From VRUE01 sp035318745 (lineage in GTDB: Bacteria > Actinomycetota > Thermoleophilia > Solirubrobacterales > 70-9): a stretch of DNA of 64,000 nt. The stretch spans positions 252,484 through 316,483 of the forward strand of contig DATHEA010000021.1 in the NCBI GenBank assembly GCA_035318745.1, given 5' to 3'. Of this stretch, positions 7,983 through 16,137 are shown piece after piece. A program made the translations under genes and the position numbers. The stretch's first letter is position 1; every line of letters begins with the position of its first letter. The notes under the pieces were generated by a model. The model ran no database searches and was not told the DNA's origin. It was given only the letters and a program-made list of their open reading frames with translations.

Positions 7983-8605
7983 GAGTAGATCCCCTTCTCC
8001 TCGATGAACCGTGCTACGGCCTCCGGCACGAGGTAGCGCAGCGGCCTGCCGGCCGCCGCCCGCTCGCGCACGGCGGAGGAAGAGACGCCGAACTGGGGCA
8101 TCTCGAGCATCGTCGCCTTACTCTCGGCGCTGACGCCGCGCATCACCGCGCCCACATCGGCCTCGGATATGCCCGAGCGCCGGGCCACCGCCAGCCGCGC
8201 CAGCTCGACCACCCGCTGCGGCTCGCGCCAGCTCTCGAACCCGACGGCGGCATCCGCACCCATTACGAATACCAAGTCCGGTTCTTCCCTTTCGCGTGCA
8301 AGCAATTCCAAGGTCTCATACGTGTAGGACGGCCCTTCGCGCCCGACCTCCAGCGTGGAGACGGTGAAGCGCGGGTCGTCGGCGGCGGCGAGCCGCGTCA
8401 TCGCCAGCCGCAGCTCCCGGCCGGGATCGTCGTGTATTCGCTTGTGCGGCGCCTCGCCGGTCGGCACCAGCACGACCTCGTCGAGCCCGAGCTGCCAGAG
8501 CGCCTCCTGGGCAAGCGCCAGGTGCCCCAGGTGGGGTGGGTTGAAGGCTGAGCCGAGGACGCCGATCGCGGGACGAGCGCCGTCGGTCCCGGGAGCGCTA
8601 CTCAC
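7979..8605 (-). CDS. nadD: Nicotinate-nucleotide adenylyltransferase
   Basis: 208 residues. It transfers AMP from ATP to nicotinate mononucleotide, giving deamido-NAD in NAD synthesis. The nucleotide-binding start GVLGSAFNPPHLGHLALAQE is the class signature (GSFNPPHxGH, with Ala inserted in the loop here). The C-terminal GVSSSAVRERAAAGRP supplies the S-S-x-x-x-R ATP-binding motif. Its start overlaps the proA stop by 8 bp and its stop overlaps rsfS by 4 bp, placing it inside a tight proB-proA-nadD-rsfS operon. Confidence 0.97.
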   Translation of the reverse strand: MSSAPGTDGARPAIGVLGSAFNPPHLGHLALAQEALWQLGLDEVVLVPTGEAPHKRIHDDPGRELRLAMTRLAAADDPRFTVSTLEVGREGPSYTYETLELLAREREEPDLVFVMGADAAVGFESWREPQRVVELARLAVARRSGISEADVGAVMRGVSAESKATMLEMPQFGVSSSAVRERAAAGRPLRYLVPEAVARFIEEKGIYS

Positions 8606-9863
8606 GCACTTGGCCGTCGCCGCGGACGACGTACTTGTAGGTGGTCAGCTCGCGCAGGCCGATCGGGCCGCGGGCATGGAGCTTCTGGGTCGAGTTACCG
8701 ATCTCCGCCCCCATCCCGAACTCGAAGCCGTCGGTGAAACGGGTCGAGGCGTTGGTGTAGACGACGGCGGCGTCCACCTCGGCGGCGAAGCGCGCGGCTG
8801 CGTCGTCGGAGCGGGTGACGATCGCCTCGGAGTGACGGGTGCCGTGGCGGTTGACGTGATCGATCGCCTGGTCGAGCGAGTCGACGACGGCGACGGCAAG
8901 CTTCAGGTCCAGGTACTCGTTGTCCCAATCGTCGCCGCCGGCTGGGCCGACCTCGACTCCGCCGGCGGCTGCCCGGGCGCGCTCGTCCCCAACCAGCTCG
9001 ACACCGGCGCCGTGCAGCTCGGCGAGGGTCCCAGGCAGGAACTCCTCCGCAATCGCCACATTGACCAGCAGCGTCTCGGCCGCGTTGCAGACGCCGGGGC
9101 GCTGCGTCTTCGCGTTGACCGCGATCCGTCGCGCCATCTCGAGATCGGCGTCGGCATGAACGTAGACGTGGCAGTTGCCGGCCGCGGCGAAGATCACCGG
9201 CACCGTGGCGACGTCCTTGAGCGCGTTCTTCAGGCCTTCTCCGCCGCGCGGGATCAGCAGATCGACTGTCTCCTCCTGGGTTGCCAGCTCGGCGAGGTCC
9301 TCGTGACCTCCCCCGGCCAGGAGCACCGCCGCGTCCGCCGGCAGCCCGGCCTCTTCGAGCGCCTCGCGCACGATCGCCGCCAGCGCCCCGTTGGTGCGCT
9401 CTGCGTAGTGGGAGCCACGCAGGACGATCGCGTTGCCGCTCTTGATCGTCAGCGCCGCGCAGTCGATCGTCACGTTCGGGCGCGCCTCATAGACGACCGC
9501 GACGACCCCGAGCGGAACCCGCAGCTTGGTCAGATCCAGACCGCTCTCCAGAGTCTTGCGGTCGAGCACCTCGCCAACCGGATCGTCCAGCCCGACGACC
9601 GCCCGGACGCCGTCGGCCATGGACGCGACCCGCTCGGCGCTCAGCGCCAACCGATCCCGCAGCGCCGGAGTGAGCCCTTCGGCGCGCTCATCGGCCAGAT
9701 CGGCGGCATTTGCCTCGAGCACGCCCCCGACCCGTTCGCCAAGCAGTCGTGCGATCGCCTCCAGCGCCGCTTCCTTTGTCGCAGTCGGCGCAGCGCCCAG
9801 CGCACGCGCCGCCCGCTGCGCCGCAGCACAGGTTTCGGCGACGGTTTTCGTCGTGACAGCCAT
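8598..9863 (-). CDS. proA: Gamma-glutamyl phosphate reductase
   Basis: 421 residues, full length for ProA. It reduces gamma-glutamyl phosphate with NADPH to glutamate semialdehyde, the second step of proline synthesis. Aldehyde-dehydrogenase-fold blocks are visible: VAVVYEARPNVTIDCAAL (cofactor domain), GNAIVLRGSHYAERTN, and the catalytic Cys in QRPGVCNAAETLLV at about residue 255. The end GPIGLRELTTYKYVVRGDGQ is typical. It lies 39 bp downstream of proB, so the two proline enzymes are co-expressed. Confidence 0.97.
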   Translation of the reverse strand: MAVTTKTVAETCAAAQRAARALGAAPTATKEAALEAIARLLGERVGGVLEANAADLADERAEGLTPALRDRLALSAERVASMADGVRAVVGLDDPVGEVLDRKTLESGLDLTKLRVPLGVVAVVYEARPNVTIDCAALTIKSGNAIVLRGSHYAERTNGALAAIVREALEEAGLPADAAVLLAGGGHEDLAELATQEETVDLLIPRGGEGLKNALKDVATVPVIFAAAGNCHVYVHADADLEMARRIAVNAKTQRPGVCNAAETLLVNVAIAEEFLPGTLAELHGAGVELVGDERARAAAGGVEVGPAGGDDWDNEYLDLKLAVAVVDSLDQAIDHVNRHGTRHSEAIVTRSDDAAARFAAEVDAAVVYTNASTRFTDGFEFGMGAEIGNSTQKLHARGPIGLRELTTYKYVVRGDGQVRE

Positions 9864-9902
9864 CAGCGCTAAGGGTAACTGGCGGAGGTCGGGTGCCCGG
9901 CG

Positions 9903-10991
9903 CTACAGCAACACGAACCGGTCGCGGTGGATGACCTCATCCGCTGCGTGGGGAAGAAGCTCGCGCACCCGGTCGGTCTTCAACCCGATCACGCCGGAGA
10001 GCTCGTGCGAGGCGTAGTCGACGATTCCCTTGCCGATGATCGCGCTGTCGGTCGCGACCTCGACGGCGTCGCCAGCCTCGAAGTTTCCGTCGACCGCCGT
10101 GATGCCGACAGGCAGCAGGCTCGAACCGCTCTCGCGCAGCACGCGCGCCGCGCCTTCGTCCACGGTCACTCGACCCCGGGCTGACTTGGCGTATTTGAGC
10201 CAGAGCTTGAAGCTCGACGCCTTGCCGGGCTGGGCGGCGAAGCGCGTGCCGGCCGCACCGCCACTGGCGGCGGAAAGCAGCGTTCGTGGTTTCGTCCCGT
10301 TGCAGATCGTCGCCGGGATTCCGGCCTCGGCCGCCATCTCCGCCGCCGCGACCTTGCTGCGCATCCCGCCCGAGCCGAAGGCGGAAGTTCGATCGCCGAT
10401 CTCCATTCCGACCAGCTCGTCAAAGTCATCGACCGACGCGATCAACTCGGCGTCCGGGTTGGCGCGCGGATCGCCGCGGTGCAGGCCGTCGACATCCGAG
10501 AGCAGCACCAGCAACCGCGCGCCGAGCAGGATCGCGACCTGGGCGGCGAGGAAGTCGTTGTCGCCGAAGGTGATCTCGTCGGTCGCGGTGGTGTCGTTCT
10601 CGTTGACCACCGGCACCACTCCCCAGTCGATCAGCCGGCGCAGCGTCTGGCGGGCGTTGAGGTAGTTGGTGCGTGCCGCGATGTCGGCCGCCGTCAGCAG
10701 CACCTGGGCGGAGCGAGTTCCCCCCTTGGCGAGCCGTGACTGGTACGCCCGGAAGAGATCGCCCTGGCCGACGGCGGAGGCGGCCTGCAGCTCGTCCATC
10801 GCCCGCGGGCGCACCGGCAGGTCCATCAGCCGCATGCCGCGGGCGATCGCGCCCGAGGTGACCATCGCAACCCGCTCTCCCGCCTGCTCAAGCTCGGCCA
10901 CCTGCGCGCAGACCGAGTCGAGCACGTCCTCGCGCAGCTCGCCGTCGTCGGCGGCGACGATCGAGGAGCCGAGCTTGACGACCAAGGTCAT
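9903..10991 (-). CDS. proB: Glutamate 5-kinase with C-terminal PUA domain
   Basis: 362 residues. It phosphorylates glutamate on its gamma-carboxyl in the first, feedback-regulated step of proline synthesis. The amino-acid-kinase domain covers about 1-250: VVKLGSSIV at the phosphate loop, VTSGAIARGM, VPVVNENDT for substrate, and FGDNDFLAAQVAILLGARLLVLLSD. A PUA domain (about 270-355; KGIVDYASHELSGVIG) follows, as in the long ProB type. The gene starts the proB-proA-nadD-rsfS run, with a 45-bp gap from the previous gene upstream. Confidence 0.97.
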   Translation of the reverse strand: MTLVVKLGSSIVAADDGELREDVLDSVCAQVAELEQAGERVAMVTSGAIARGMRLMDLPVRPRAMDELQAASAVGQGDLFRAYQSRLAKGGTRSAQVLLTAADIAARTNYLNARQTLRRLIDWGVVPVVNENDTTATDEITFGDNDFLAAQVAILLGARLLVLLSDVDGLHRGDPRANPDAELIASVDDFDELVGMEIGDRTSAFGSGGMRSKVAAAEMAAEAGIPATICNGTKPRTLLSAASGGAAGTRFAAQPGKASSFKLWLKYAKSARGRVTVDEGAARVLRESGSSLLPVGITAVDGNFEAGDAVEVATDSAIIGKGIVDYASHELSGVIGLKTDRVRELLPHAADEVIHRDRFVLL

Positions 10992-11036
10992 GCGGCAAGT
11001 CTATGAGCGGCAAGCGGCGCCGAGGCGTGCCCGCAC

Positions 11037-11834
11037 TCAGCCCGCGAGCCACTTCCTCACTCGAGTGGGCGCGCCGAGGCCACCGAGGTCACCCGCATCG
11101 CGAATCCGTTCAGCCGCCCCTGCCATCGCCTCTACGGCTGCCCAGGCGAGACTGCCGCCGACGCTGATCCGCTGGGCGCCCGCCTCGACGATCTCGGCGA
11201 CAGACAGCCCCGGGCGGGCGAGCACGTTCACCGGTTTGCCCACCGCCTCGCAGACGGCTCGGATCTCCTCGACGTCGCGCAGGCCCGGTGCGAAGAGCAC
11301 GTCGGCTCCGGCATGCTCGTAAGCCTGAAGGCGGGCGATCGTGTCGTCGAGGTCGGGGTTGCCGCGGATGTGATTCTCGGCGCGGGCGGTGAGCGTGAAG
11401 GGAAAGCCCAGACCGTCGGCCGCCCGGCGAGCCGCCTCGATCCGCTCGACCGCGTGGCCGAACGGATAGATCCCGTGCTCGGCCCCGTAGTCCTCGATCG
11501 AGCCGCCGACCGCTCCCGCCTCCGCCGCCCGGGAGGCCGCCCGAGCCGCATCCTCGGGATCGGGACCGAAGCCGTTCTCGAGGTCGACTGACAGGGGCAG
11601 GCTCGTCGCTCCGTCGACCAGGCGCACGTGCTCGACGAGCTCGTCGAGCGTGACACCGCCGTCCGGCCGGCCGAGCGTGAAGGCGAAGCCCGAGCTGGTC
11701 GTCGCCAGCGCCTCGAAGCCGAGCGCCTCCAGGACTCGTGCCGAGCCGGCGTCCCAAGGATTGGGAATGACGAATGCCTCACCCCCATGCAGGGAACGGA
11801 ATGCAACTGCCTTCTGCTGCTGTGTCGCGCTCAA
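11037..11834 (-). CDS. Isocitrate lyase/PEP mutase superfamily protein
   Basis: 265 residues forming one alpha/beta barrel. SVDLENGFGPDPED gives the metal-binding Asp and Glu of the superfamily. SIEDYGAEHGIYPFGHAVERI and RAENHIRGNPDLDDTIARL match the PrpB/oxaloacetate-decarboxylase-like branch. The KKCGH catalytic loop of true isocitrate lyase is absent, so isocitrate cleavage is unlikely. Candidate reactions are C-C lyase on a 2-methylisocitrate-like acid or a phosphonate mutase; sequence alone does not decide. It lies between obgE (15 bp) and proB (45 bp) on one strand, which is a position effect more than a clue. Confidence 0.85.
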   Translation of the reverse strand: MSATQQQKAVAFRSLHGGEAFVIPNPWDAGSARVLEALGFEALATTSSGFAFTLGRPDGGVTLDELVEHVRLVDGATSLPLSVDLENGFGPDPEDAARAASRAAEAGAVGGSIEDYGAEHGIYPFGHAVERIEAARRAADGLGFPFTLTARAENHIRGNPDLDDTIARLQAYEHAGADVLFAPGLRDVEEIRAVCEAVGKPVNVLARPGLSVAEIVEAGAQRISVGGSLAWAAVEAMAGAAERIRDAGDLGGLGAPTRVRKWLAG

Positions 11835-11849
11835 CGTTGCCTCCTTCGG

Positions 11850-13145
11850 TCACGGGTGTAGCTCGAGCTCGTGCTCGCCGACGCGGACGTCGTTTCCCGC
11901 CTCGAAGCCGGCGGCTTTCAGCGCGGCGATCACGCCGATCTCTTTCAGACGCTGCTCCAGATAGGCCAGCGCCTCTTCGTTTTTGAGGTCATGGCGCTCG
12001 AAGAGCAGCTCGACGCCGCGGCCGAGGATGCGGAAGGCACCGTCATCCTCGCGCTCGACCGAGTAGCCACCCTCGCCCACCGGGCGGTAGACGCGGTGCT
12101 CGACCTCGAATTCGGCGGGGCCGGCCTCGCGGCGCTCGGGGCGCGCCGGAACGTCCTCTGGCAGCTCGGAGAGGATCAGGCCACGCAGCTCTTCCAAGCC
12201 CTCGCCGGTCGCGGCGGAGGCCGCCAGCACGCCCTTCACCCGGTCGCCGAATCGCCGGCGCCACTCGCCAACCACCTCCTCCACCTGCTCGGCTGGGAGC
12301 AGGTCCCGCTTTGAGAGAAGGAGGACCTCGGGAAGTTGCTCGAGGCCTGCGCCGTAGGCGACTAGCTCCTCGCGCACCGCCTCGTAGTTGGCCTGGGGAT
12401 CGCCCTCCGCGGGCGCCAGATCGACGAGGTGGACGAGCATCGAGCAGCGCTCGACGTGGGCAAGGAACTCGTGGCCCAACCCGGCTCCCTCCGCCGCGCC
12501 TTCGATCAGGCCGGGAATATCGGCAACCACCGCCTGCCGATCCTCCCCCTCGATCGTCCCCAGCACCGGCGAGAGCGTCGTGAACGGGTAGTCCCCAACC
12601 TTCGGCTCCGCCCGCGTCAACCGCCCCAGCAGGGAGGACTTGCCGGCGTTGGGCAACCCGACCAGCCCGACGTCGGCCAGCAATTTCAGCCGAACCTCGA
12701 TCCACCCCTCCTCGCCCGAGGTCCCCTTCTCGGAGAACCGAGGCGCCTGCCGAACGGAGGTGGAGAACCGCTTGTTGCCATGCCCCCCACGCCCGCCATG
12801 CGCAATCACAGCCCGCTGCCCGGCCTCGACAAGGTCGATCCGGCTCCCATCGACAGCTTCAGCCTGCGTCCCCGCGGGCACAGGAATCAGAAGCTCTTCC
12901 CCCCGAGCCCCATGCCGATTGGACCCTTCGCCACCCTTCCCGCGCCCAGCCCGAAAGTGCTTGCTCCCCCGCAGCCCGCCAAGATCGCGACGGCTGGCAT
13001 CGCAGACGAGCACCACATCGCCACCGTGCCCACCGTCCCCGCCGTCAGGGCCACCGCGCGGAACATGAGCCTCTCTGCGGAAGCTCACGCACCCATTCCC
13101 ACCAGCCCCGCCCTCAACCCAGATTTTGGCCTTGTCGTACATCAC
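11850..13145 (-). CDS. obgE: Obg-family GTPase
   Basis: 431 residues with all three parts of Obg. The Gly-rich Obg fold is at 1-155 (GAGGNGCVSFRRE, PDGGDGGHGGDVV). The GTPase domain has G1 GLPNAGKSSLL, G3 DIPGLIEGA and G4 LSKRDL. An OCT domain follows at about 335-420 (YRPVGEGGYSVEREDDGAFRI). Obg assists late 50S assembly and responds to (p)ppGpp. The usual rplU-rpmA-obgE order is kept, but 457 bp of structured non-coding DNA separates rpmA from obgE, so obgE probably has its own promoter. Confidence 0.97.
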   Translation of the reverse strand: MMYDKAKIWVEGGAGGNGCVSFRREAHVPRGGPDGGDGGHGGDVVLVCDASRRDLGGLRGSKHFRAGRGKGGEGSNRHGARGEELLIPVPAGTQAEAVDGSRIDLVEAGQRAVIAHGGRGGHGNKRFSTSVRQAPRFSEKGTSGEEGWIEVRLKLLADVGLVGLPNAGKSSLLGRLTRAEPKVGDYPFTTLSPVLGTIEGEDRQAVVADIPGLIEGAAEGAGLGHEFLAHVERCSMLVHLVDLAPAEGDPQANYEAVREELVAYGAGLEQLPEVLLLSKRDLLPAEQVEEVVGEWRRRFGDRVKGVLAASAATGEGLEELRGLILSELPEDVPARPERREAGPAEFEVEHRVYRPVGEGGYSVEREDDGAFRILGRGVELLFERHDLKNEEALAYLEQRLKEIGVIAALKAAGFEAGNDVRVGEHELELHP

Positions 13146-13264
13146 CGAGGAGCGTAGTCGTCACAAAACTCAAAATCTTCAATCGCAGAACTGTCATTTC
13201 TGCCCGGTGTCTCCCACAGGCACGAATTCAGCCAATACATTCCGAATGCCGCTGTATGCGGCGA

Positions 13265-13400
13265 CGCCCCCGCCGCCGGACGCGGGCTCCGAAATGACTA
13301 ATTGGAGTTGGCGGGTTCGACTCCCGCCGGGGGCGCTACAATGCAGACACGTCATTTCGGGGCTCCGGACTCGTTTGTCCGGCGGCAACTCCATTTAGTC
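13265..13400 (+). ncRNA. Candidate structured RNA with tRNA-like fold upstream of an intrinsic terminator
   Basis: No protein is supported here. GCCCCCG (13266-13272) pairs with CGGGGGC (13328-13334), and a perfect T-arm GCGGG-TTCGACT-CCCGC (13311-13327) abuts it, as at the 3' end of a tRNA. Only 38 nt lie between, too few for normal D and anticodon arms. The next 65 nt contain complements of three left blocks: 13272-13281 with 13377-13386 (10/10), 13289-13298 with 13351-13360 (10/10), and 13296-13310 with 13386-13400 (14/15). The third pairing excludes the first two. A terminator for the plus strand follows at 13401. Transcription is inferred, not shown. Confidence 0.4.
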
Positions 13401-13435
13401 AGAGGGCGGCTCTTCGGAGCCGCCCTCTTCTTCTC
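13401..13435 (+). terminator. Rho-independent terminator with UUCG loop
   Basis: A perfect 12-bp stem AGAGGGCGGCTC/GAGCCGCCCTCT closes a TTCG tetraloop (13401-13428) and is followed by TCTTCT. The pyrimidine tail exists only on the plus strand, while the flanking genes run on the minus strand. It therefore most likely ends a plus-strand transcript from the preceding non-coding stretch. Confidence 0.75.
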
Positions 13436-13475
13436 CCAGAAGCTTGCGGACGCGAGGTTCTGCGGCGTTTCGTGA

Positions 13476-13596
13476 GGAGGGACGGGGTGTCCCTTCCGCG
13501 CAGCGGCGTCCTCTTTTTCGCCCTGCCGGGACGGTGGACAGCTTCAGGCGTTCCTGGCGAAAAACCCAGTAAGCGGAAGGGACACCCCGTCCCTCC
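13476..13596. repeat. Nested inverted repeat (hairpin element, copy 1)
   Basis: The 24-nt arms at 13476-13499 and 13573-13596 are perfect complements (core GGGACGGGGTGTCCC). Inside them TTTTTCGCC (13514-13522) pairs with GGCGAAAAA (13556-13564). The same design, with an outer GC-rich arm and an inner T-run/A-run arm, recurs at 22310-22427. It lies in the rpmA-obgE gap and could act as a bidirectional terminator or be a small mobile repeat. Confidence 0.7.
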
Positions 13597-13602
13597 CCTG
13601 CA

Positions 13603-13854
13603 CTAGTCGCTCAGAACCGAGATCGTGCGGCCCTTGCGAGAGGGCTTGAACTGAACGGTCCCAGCCTGCTTCGCAAAGATCGTGTGATCGCGGCCGAGCC
13701 CGACGCCGTCACCGGGCCAGAACCGGGTGCCGCGCTGGCGCACGATGATCTCACCGCCACTGACCTTCTGGCCGGCGAAGACCTTGACCCCAAGCATGTT
13801 GGGGTTGGATTCGCGGCCGTTGCGGCTGGAGCCAAGTCCTTTCTTATGAGCCAT
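13603..13854 (-). CDS. rpmA: 50S ribosomal protein L27
   Basis: 83 residues, the normal length. It starts MAHKKGLGSSRNGRESNPN and continues GVKVFAGQKVSGGEIIVRQRGTRFWPG, the standard L27 core. L27 reaches toward the peptidyl-transferase centre. The N-terminus begins directly at AHKKG, so there is no Firmicute-type cleavable extension. Its start overlaps the end of rplU by 11 bp. Confidence 0.98.
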   Translation of the reverse strand: MAHKKGLGSSRNGRESNPNMLGVKVFAGQKVSGGEIIVRQRGTRFWPGDGVGLGRDHTIFAKQAGTVQFKPSRKGRTISVLSD

Positions 13855-14236
13855 CGTCGTCCTTTTTAGCAGCCGCTTTGGGCTTAGGTGCGGTTTTTGA
13901 AACCGGCGCTGCGGCTTTTTTCGCGCCGAGTTTCAGCTCGGTCACCTCGAGCCGGGTCAGCTCCGAGCGATGCCCGGCACGGCGGCGGTAGCCCTTCTTC
14001 GGCTTGTATTTGAAGACCTTGATCTTCGGACCGCGCAGGTGCTCGGCGACGGTCGCCTCGACTTTCACCTTCTCCAGCTCTTTCGGCTCGGCGACGATCT
14101 CTTTGTCCCGGAACAGCACGGGCCTGAGGCTGACCTTCTCGCCCTCTTTTGCGGGCAGCCGGTCGACGAGCAGCGAAGTGCCCTTCTCGACCTTGTACTG
14201 CTTGCCGCCGCTCTCTATGACTGCGTACGTGCTCAT
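13844..14236 (-). CDS. rplU: 50S ribosomal protein L21 with Lys/Ala-rich tail
   Basis: 130 residues. The first about 102 are the L21 fold (YAVIESGGKQYKVEKG, KIKVFKYKPKKGYRRRAGHR). The last about 28 are a Lys/Ala/Pro extension (GAKKAAAPVSKTAPKPKAAAKK) beyond the usual length, a feature seen in actinobacterial ribosomal proteins and likely unstructured RNA-binding tail. The start overlaps the rng stop by 4 bp (ATGA), so rng, rplU and rpmA are translationally linked. Confidence 0.97.
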   Translation of the reverse strand: MSTYAVIESGGKQYKVEKGTSLLVDRLPAKEGEKVSLRPVLFRDKEIVAEPKELEKVKVEATVAEHLRGPKIKVFKYKPKKGYRRRAGHRSELTRLEVTELKLGAKKAAAPVSKTAPKPKAAAKKDDDGS

Positions 14237-16083
14237 TCGTCCTTGCCGCTCTGTGTAGTGGAGCGCGACCGGCCCTGACCGCCACTGCGGCCACGACGGC
14301 TACTGCGCGAGGGCGCGGATTCTAGAGCCTCGGCGTCCGATGCGTCCCCGTCGCCGTTGCCGGCACCGTTGCTGGCCGCCGAGTCGAGCAGCGAAGCGAC
14401 CGCCGCCGCGCGTTCGACCTGCTCGATCCGGACCATCTTGCGATCGCCGACGAAGCGCCCACCGCCGTTGACGCTGACGATGTAGGAGTCGATCCGGGCG
14501 ACCGCGTCGTCGGCGTTGTACATGTGCGGCTCCTCGATTGTCACCAGCACCTCCTCGCCGACCTTGAACGGCAACGCCCGCTCCTCGATCTTGGCGCGAG
14601 TGCCCGCTTCGATCAGTTTGAAGGTGTCGATCGCGAGCGCGTCGCCGCCCTCGAAATGGAACTGCTTGCCGGTCTCCTCCTCGAGCTCCGCCAGGCCGCT
14701 GTCGGGCCCGATCAGCTGCGCCGCGACTTTCGGGTTGACCCGCAGCAGGAACGCCTCCTCGTCGCGGCTGGCGAGGTCGCGCATCTGCCGCAATCCCTCC
14801 AGCGCGACCGTCTCGGCGGAAAGCACGACGCCCTCGCCGTCGCAGGTCGGGCAGGGCGCGGTGAGGATCTCGCGCACGCCGTCGGTGATGTTCTGCCGGG
14901 TCATCTCGACTAGTCCGAGCGGAGAAACCTCGACCACATAGCTCTTCGACTTGTCGGCGTCGAGCGCTTTGCGCAGCGTCTTCAGGACTTTGTCGCGGTT
15001 TTTGGCCCGCGCCATGTCGATGAAGTCGATCACGATGATGCCGCCGATGTCGCGCAGGCGCAGCTGCCGCACGACCTCGTCCGCGGCCTCGGTGTTGACC
15101 CGGGTGATCGTCTCCTCGAGGCCACCTTTGCCACGGCCGGTGAAGCTGCCGCTGTTGACGTCGACCACGGTCAGCGCCTCGGTGTAGTCGATGATCAGGT
15201 AGCCGCCCGAGGGCAGATCGACACGACGCACGAGGGTCGATTCGATCTCCTTGTTGATCTCCCATTTCTCCAGCAGCGGCTTCGTGCCCTCGTACAGCTC
15301 GACTTTGTCGACCAGCTCCGGCGCGGTGCGCTGGAAGAAGCCGGTCACCCGTTCGAGCTGCTTGGGCGAGTCGATCACCGCTTTTTCGAAGTCCGAGAGA
15401 AAGACGTCGCGCAGCACCCGCACCGGCAGGTCGGCCTCCTGGAAGACGAGGCCCAGCCCGTTGGTTTTCTCGGCCCGTCGCTCCAAGACGTCATAGAGCT
15501 TGTGCAGGTAGCCGACCTCACGGACGAAGTCCGATTTTTTGGCCCCGTGAGCGGCCGTGCGAACGATCAGCCCGCCCGGGCCATTGTAGGTGTTGTCGAC
15601 CATCTTGCGCAGCCGGTCGCGCTCGGATTCGGAGAGTCGCCTGCTGACGCCGACGCCGCTGCCCTGCGGCGCGTAGACGAGGTAGCGACCGGCGATCGAG
15701 AGGTTCATCGAAAGCCGCGCGCCCTTCGACTTGAGCGGGTCCTTGACGACCTGGACGAGGATCTCCTGCCCCGATTTGATCAGCTCGCTGATCTTGCGGC
15801 CGCTGCCGCGGCCGCGCTTGGGCGCCTGTTCCCCGTTGGGCAGGACGATCTCGTCGACGTGGAGGAAGCCGTTGCGCTCGAGGCCGATGTCGACGAAGGC
15901 GGCCTCCATACCGGGAAGGACGTTGTCGACCTTGCCCTTGTAGATGTTGCCGACGATCGATCGCCGGCCGCGGCGCTCTATGTAGAGCTCCGCCACGCTG
16001 CGTTTGCCGCCTTTGGTCTTCGACTCGAGGACGGCGACACGGGTCTCGCCGCGATCGGCGGACACCAGGATGGTTTTTTTCAT
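14233..16083 (-). CDS. rng: Ribonuclease E/G family protein
   Basis: 616 residues. An N-terminal S1 RNA-binding domain (about 38-120; GNIYKGKVDNVLPGMEAAFVDIG) leads into the RNase E/G catalytic core. The metal-binding Asp residues are seen in DVNSGSF and IVIDFIDM. The Zn-link is CPTC at about 405-408. The tail (about 545-616) is low-complexity, Gly/Ser/Arg-rich and ends GRSRSTTQSGKDE, much shorter than the RNase E scaffold. It would process rRNA and turn over mRNA. A 54-bp spacer separates it from rodA upstream. Confidence 0.95.
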   Translation of the reverse strand: MKKTILVSADRGETRVAVLESKTKGGKRSVAELYIERRGRRSIVGNIYKGKVDNVLPGMEAAFVDIGLERNGFLHVDEIVLPNGEQAPKRGRGSGRKISELIKSGQEILVQVVKDPLKSKGARLSMNLSIAGRYLVYAPQGSGVGVSRRLSESERDRLRKMVDNTYNGPGGLIVRTAAHGAKKSDFVREVGYLHKLYDVLERRAEKTNGLGLVFQEADLPVRVLRDVFLSDFEKAVIDSPKQLERVTGFFQRTAPELVDKVELYEGTKPLLEKWEINKEIESTLVRRVDLPSGGYLIIDYTEALTVVDVNSGSFTGRGKGGLEETITRVNTEAADEVVRQLRLRDIGGIIVIDFIDMARAKNRDKVLKTLRKALDADKSKSYVVEVSPLGLVEMTRQNITDGVREILTAPCPTCDGEGVVLSAETVALEGLRQMRDLASRDEEAFLLRVNPKVAAQLIGPDSGLAELEEETGKQFHFEGGDALAIDTFKLIEAGTRAKIEERALPFKVGEEVLVTIEEPHMYNADDAVARIDSYIVSVNGGGRFVGDRKMVRIEQVERAAAVASLLDSAASNGAGNGDGDASDAEALESAPSRSSRRGRSGGQGRSRSTTQSGKDE

Positions 16084-16137
16084 AGTTGATTCAGCTCAGT
16101 TCAGATAGGTACGCATGGCCAGGTCCCTTTCAAGGGG

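Noticed and set aside
13265..13335. Ordinary tRNA gene
   Set aside because: Acceptor and T-arm pair, but the middle cannot form a D-arm and a 7-nt anticodon loop.
13194..13394. 66-residue minus-strand frame in the rpmA-obgE gap
   Set aside because: Its APGGSRTRQLQ stretch is simply the translated T-arm-like sequence; no ribosome-binding site and no family.
13265..13435. tmRNA (ssrA), standard or permuted
   Set aside because: T-arm and acceptor look right, but there is no tag-peptide frame, no CCA and only 38 nt between acceptor and T-arm.
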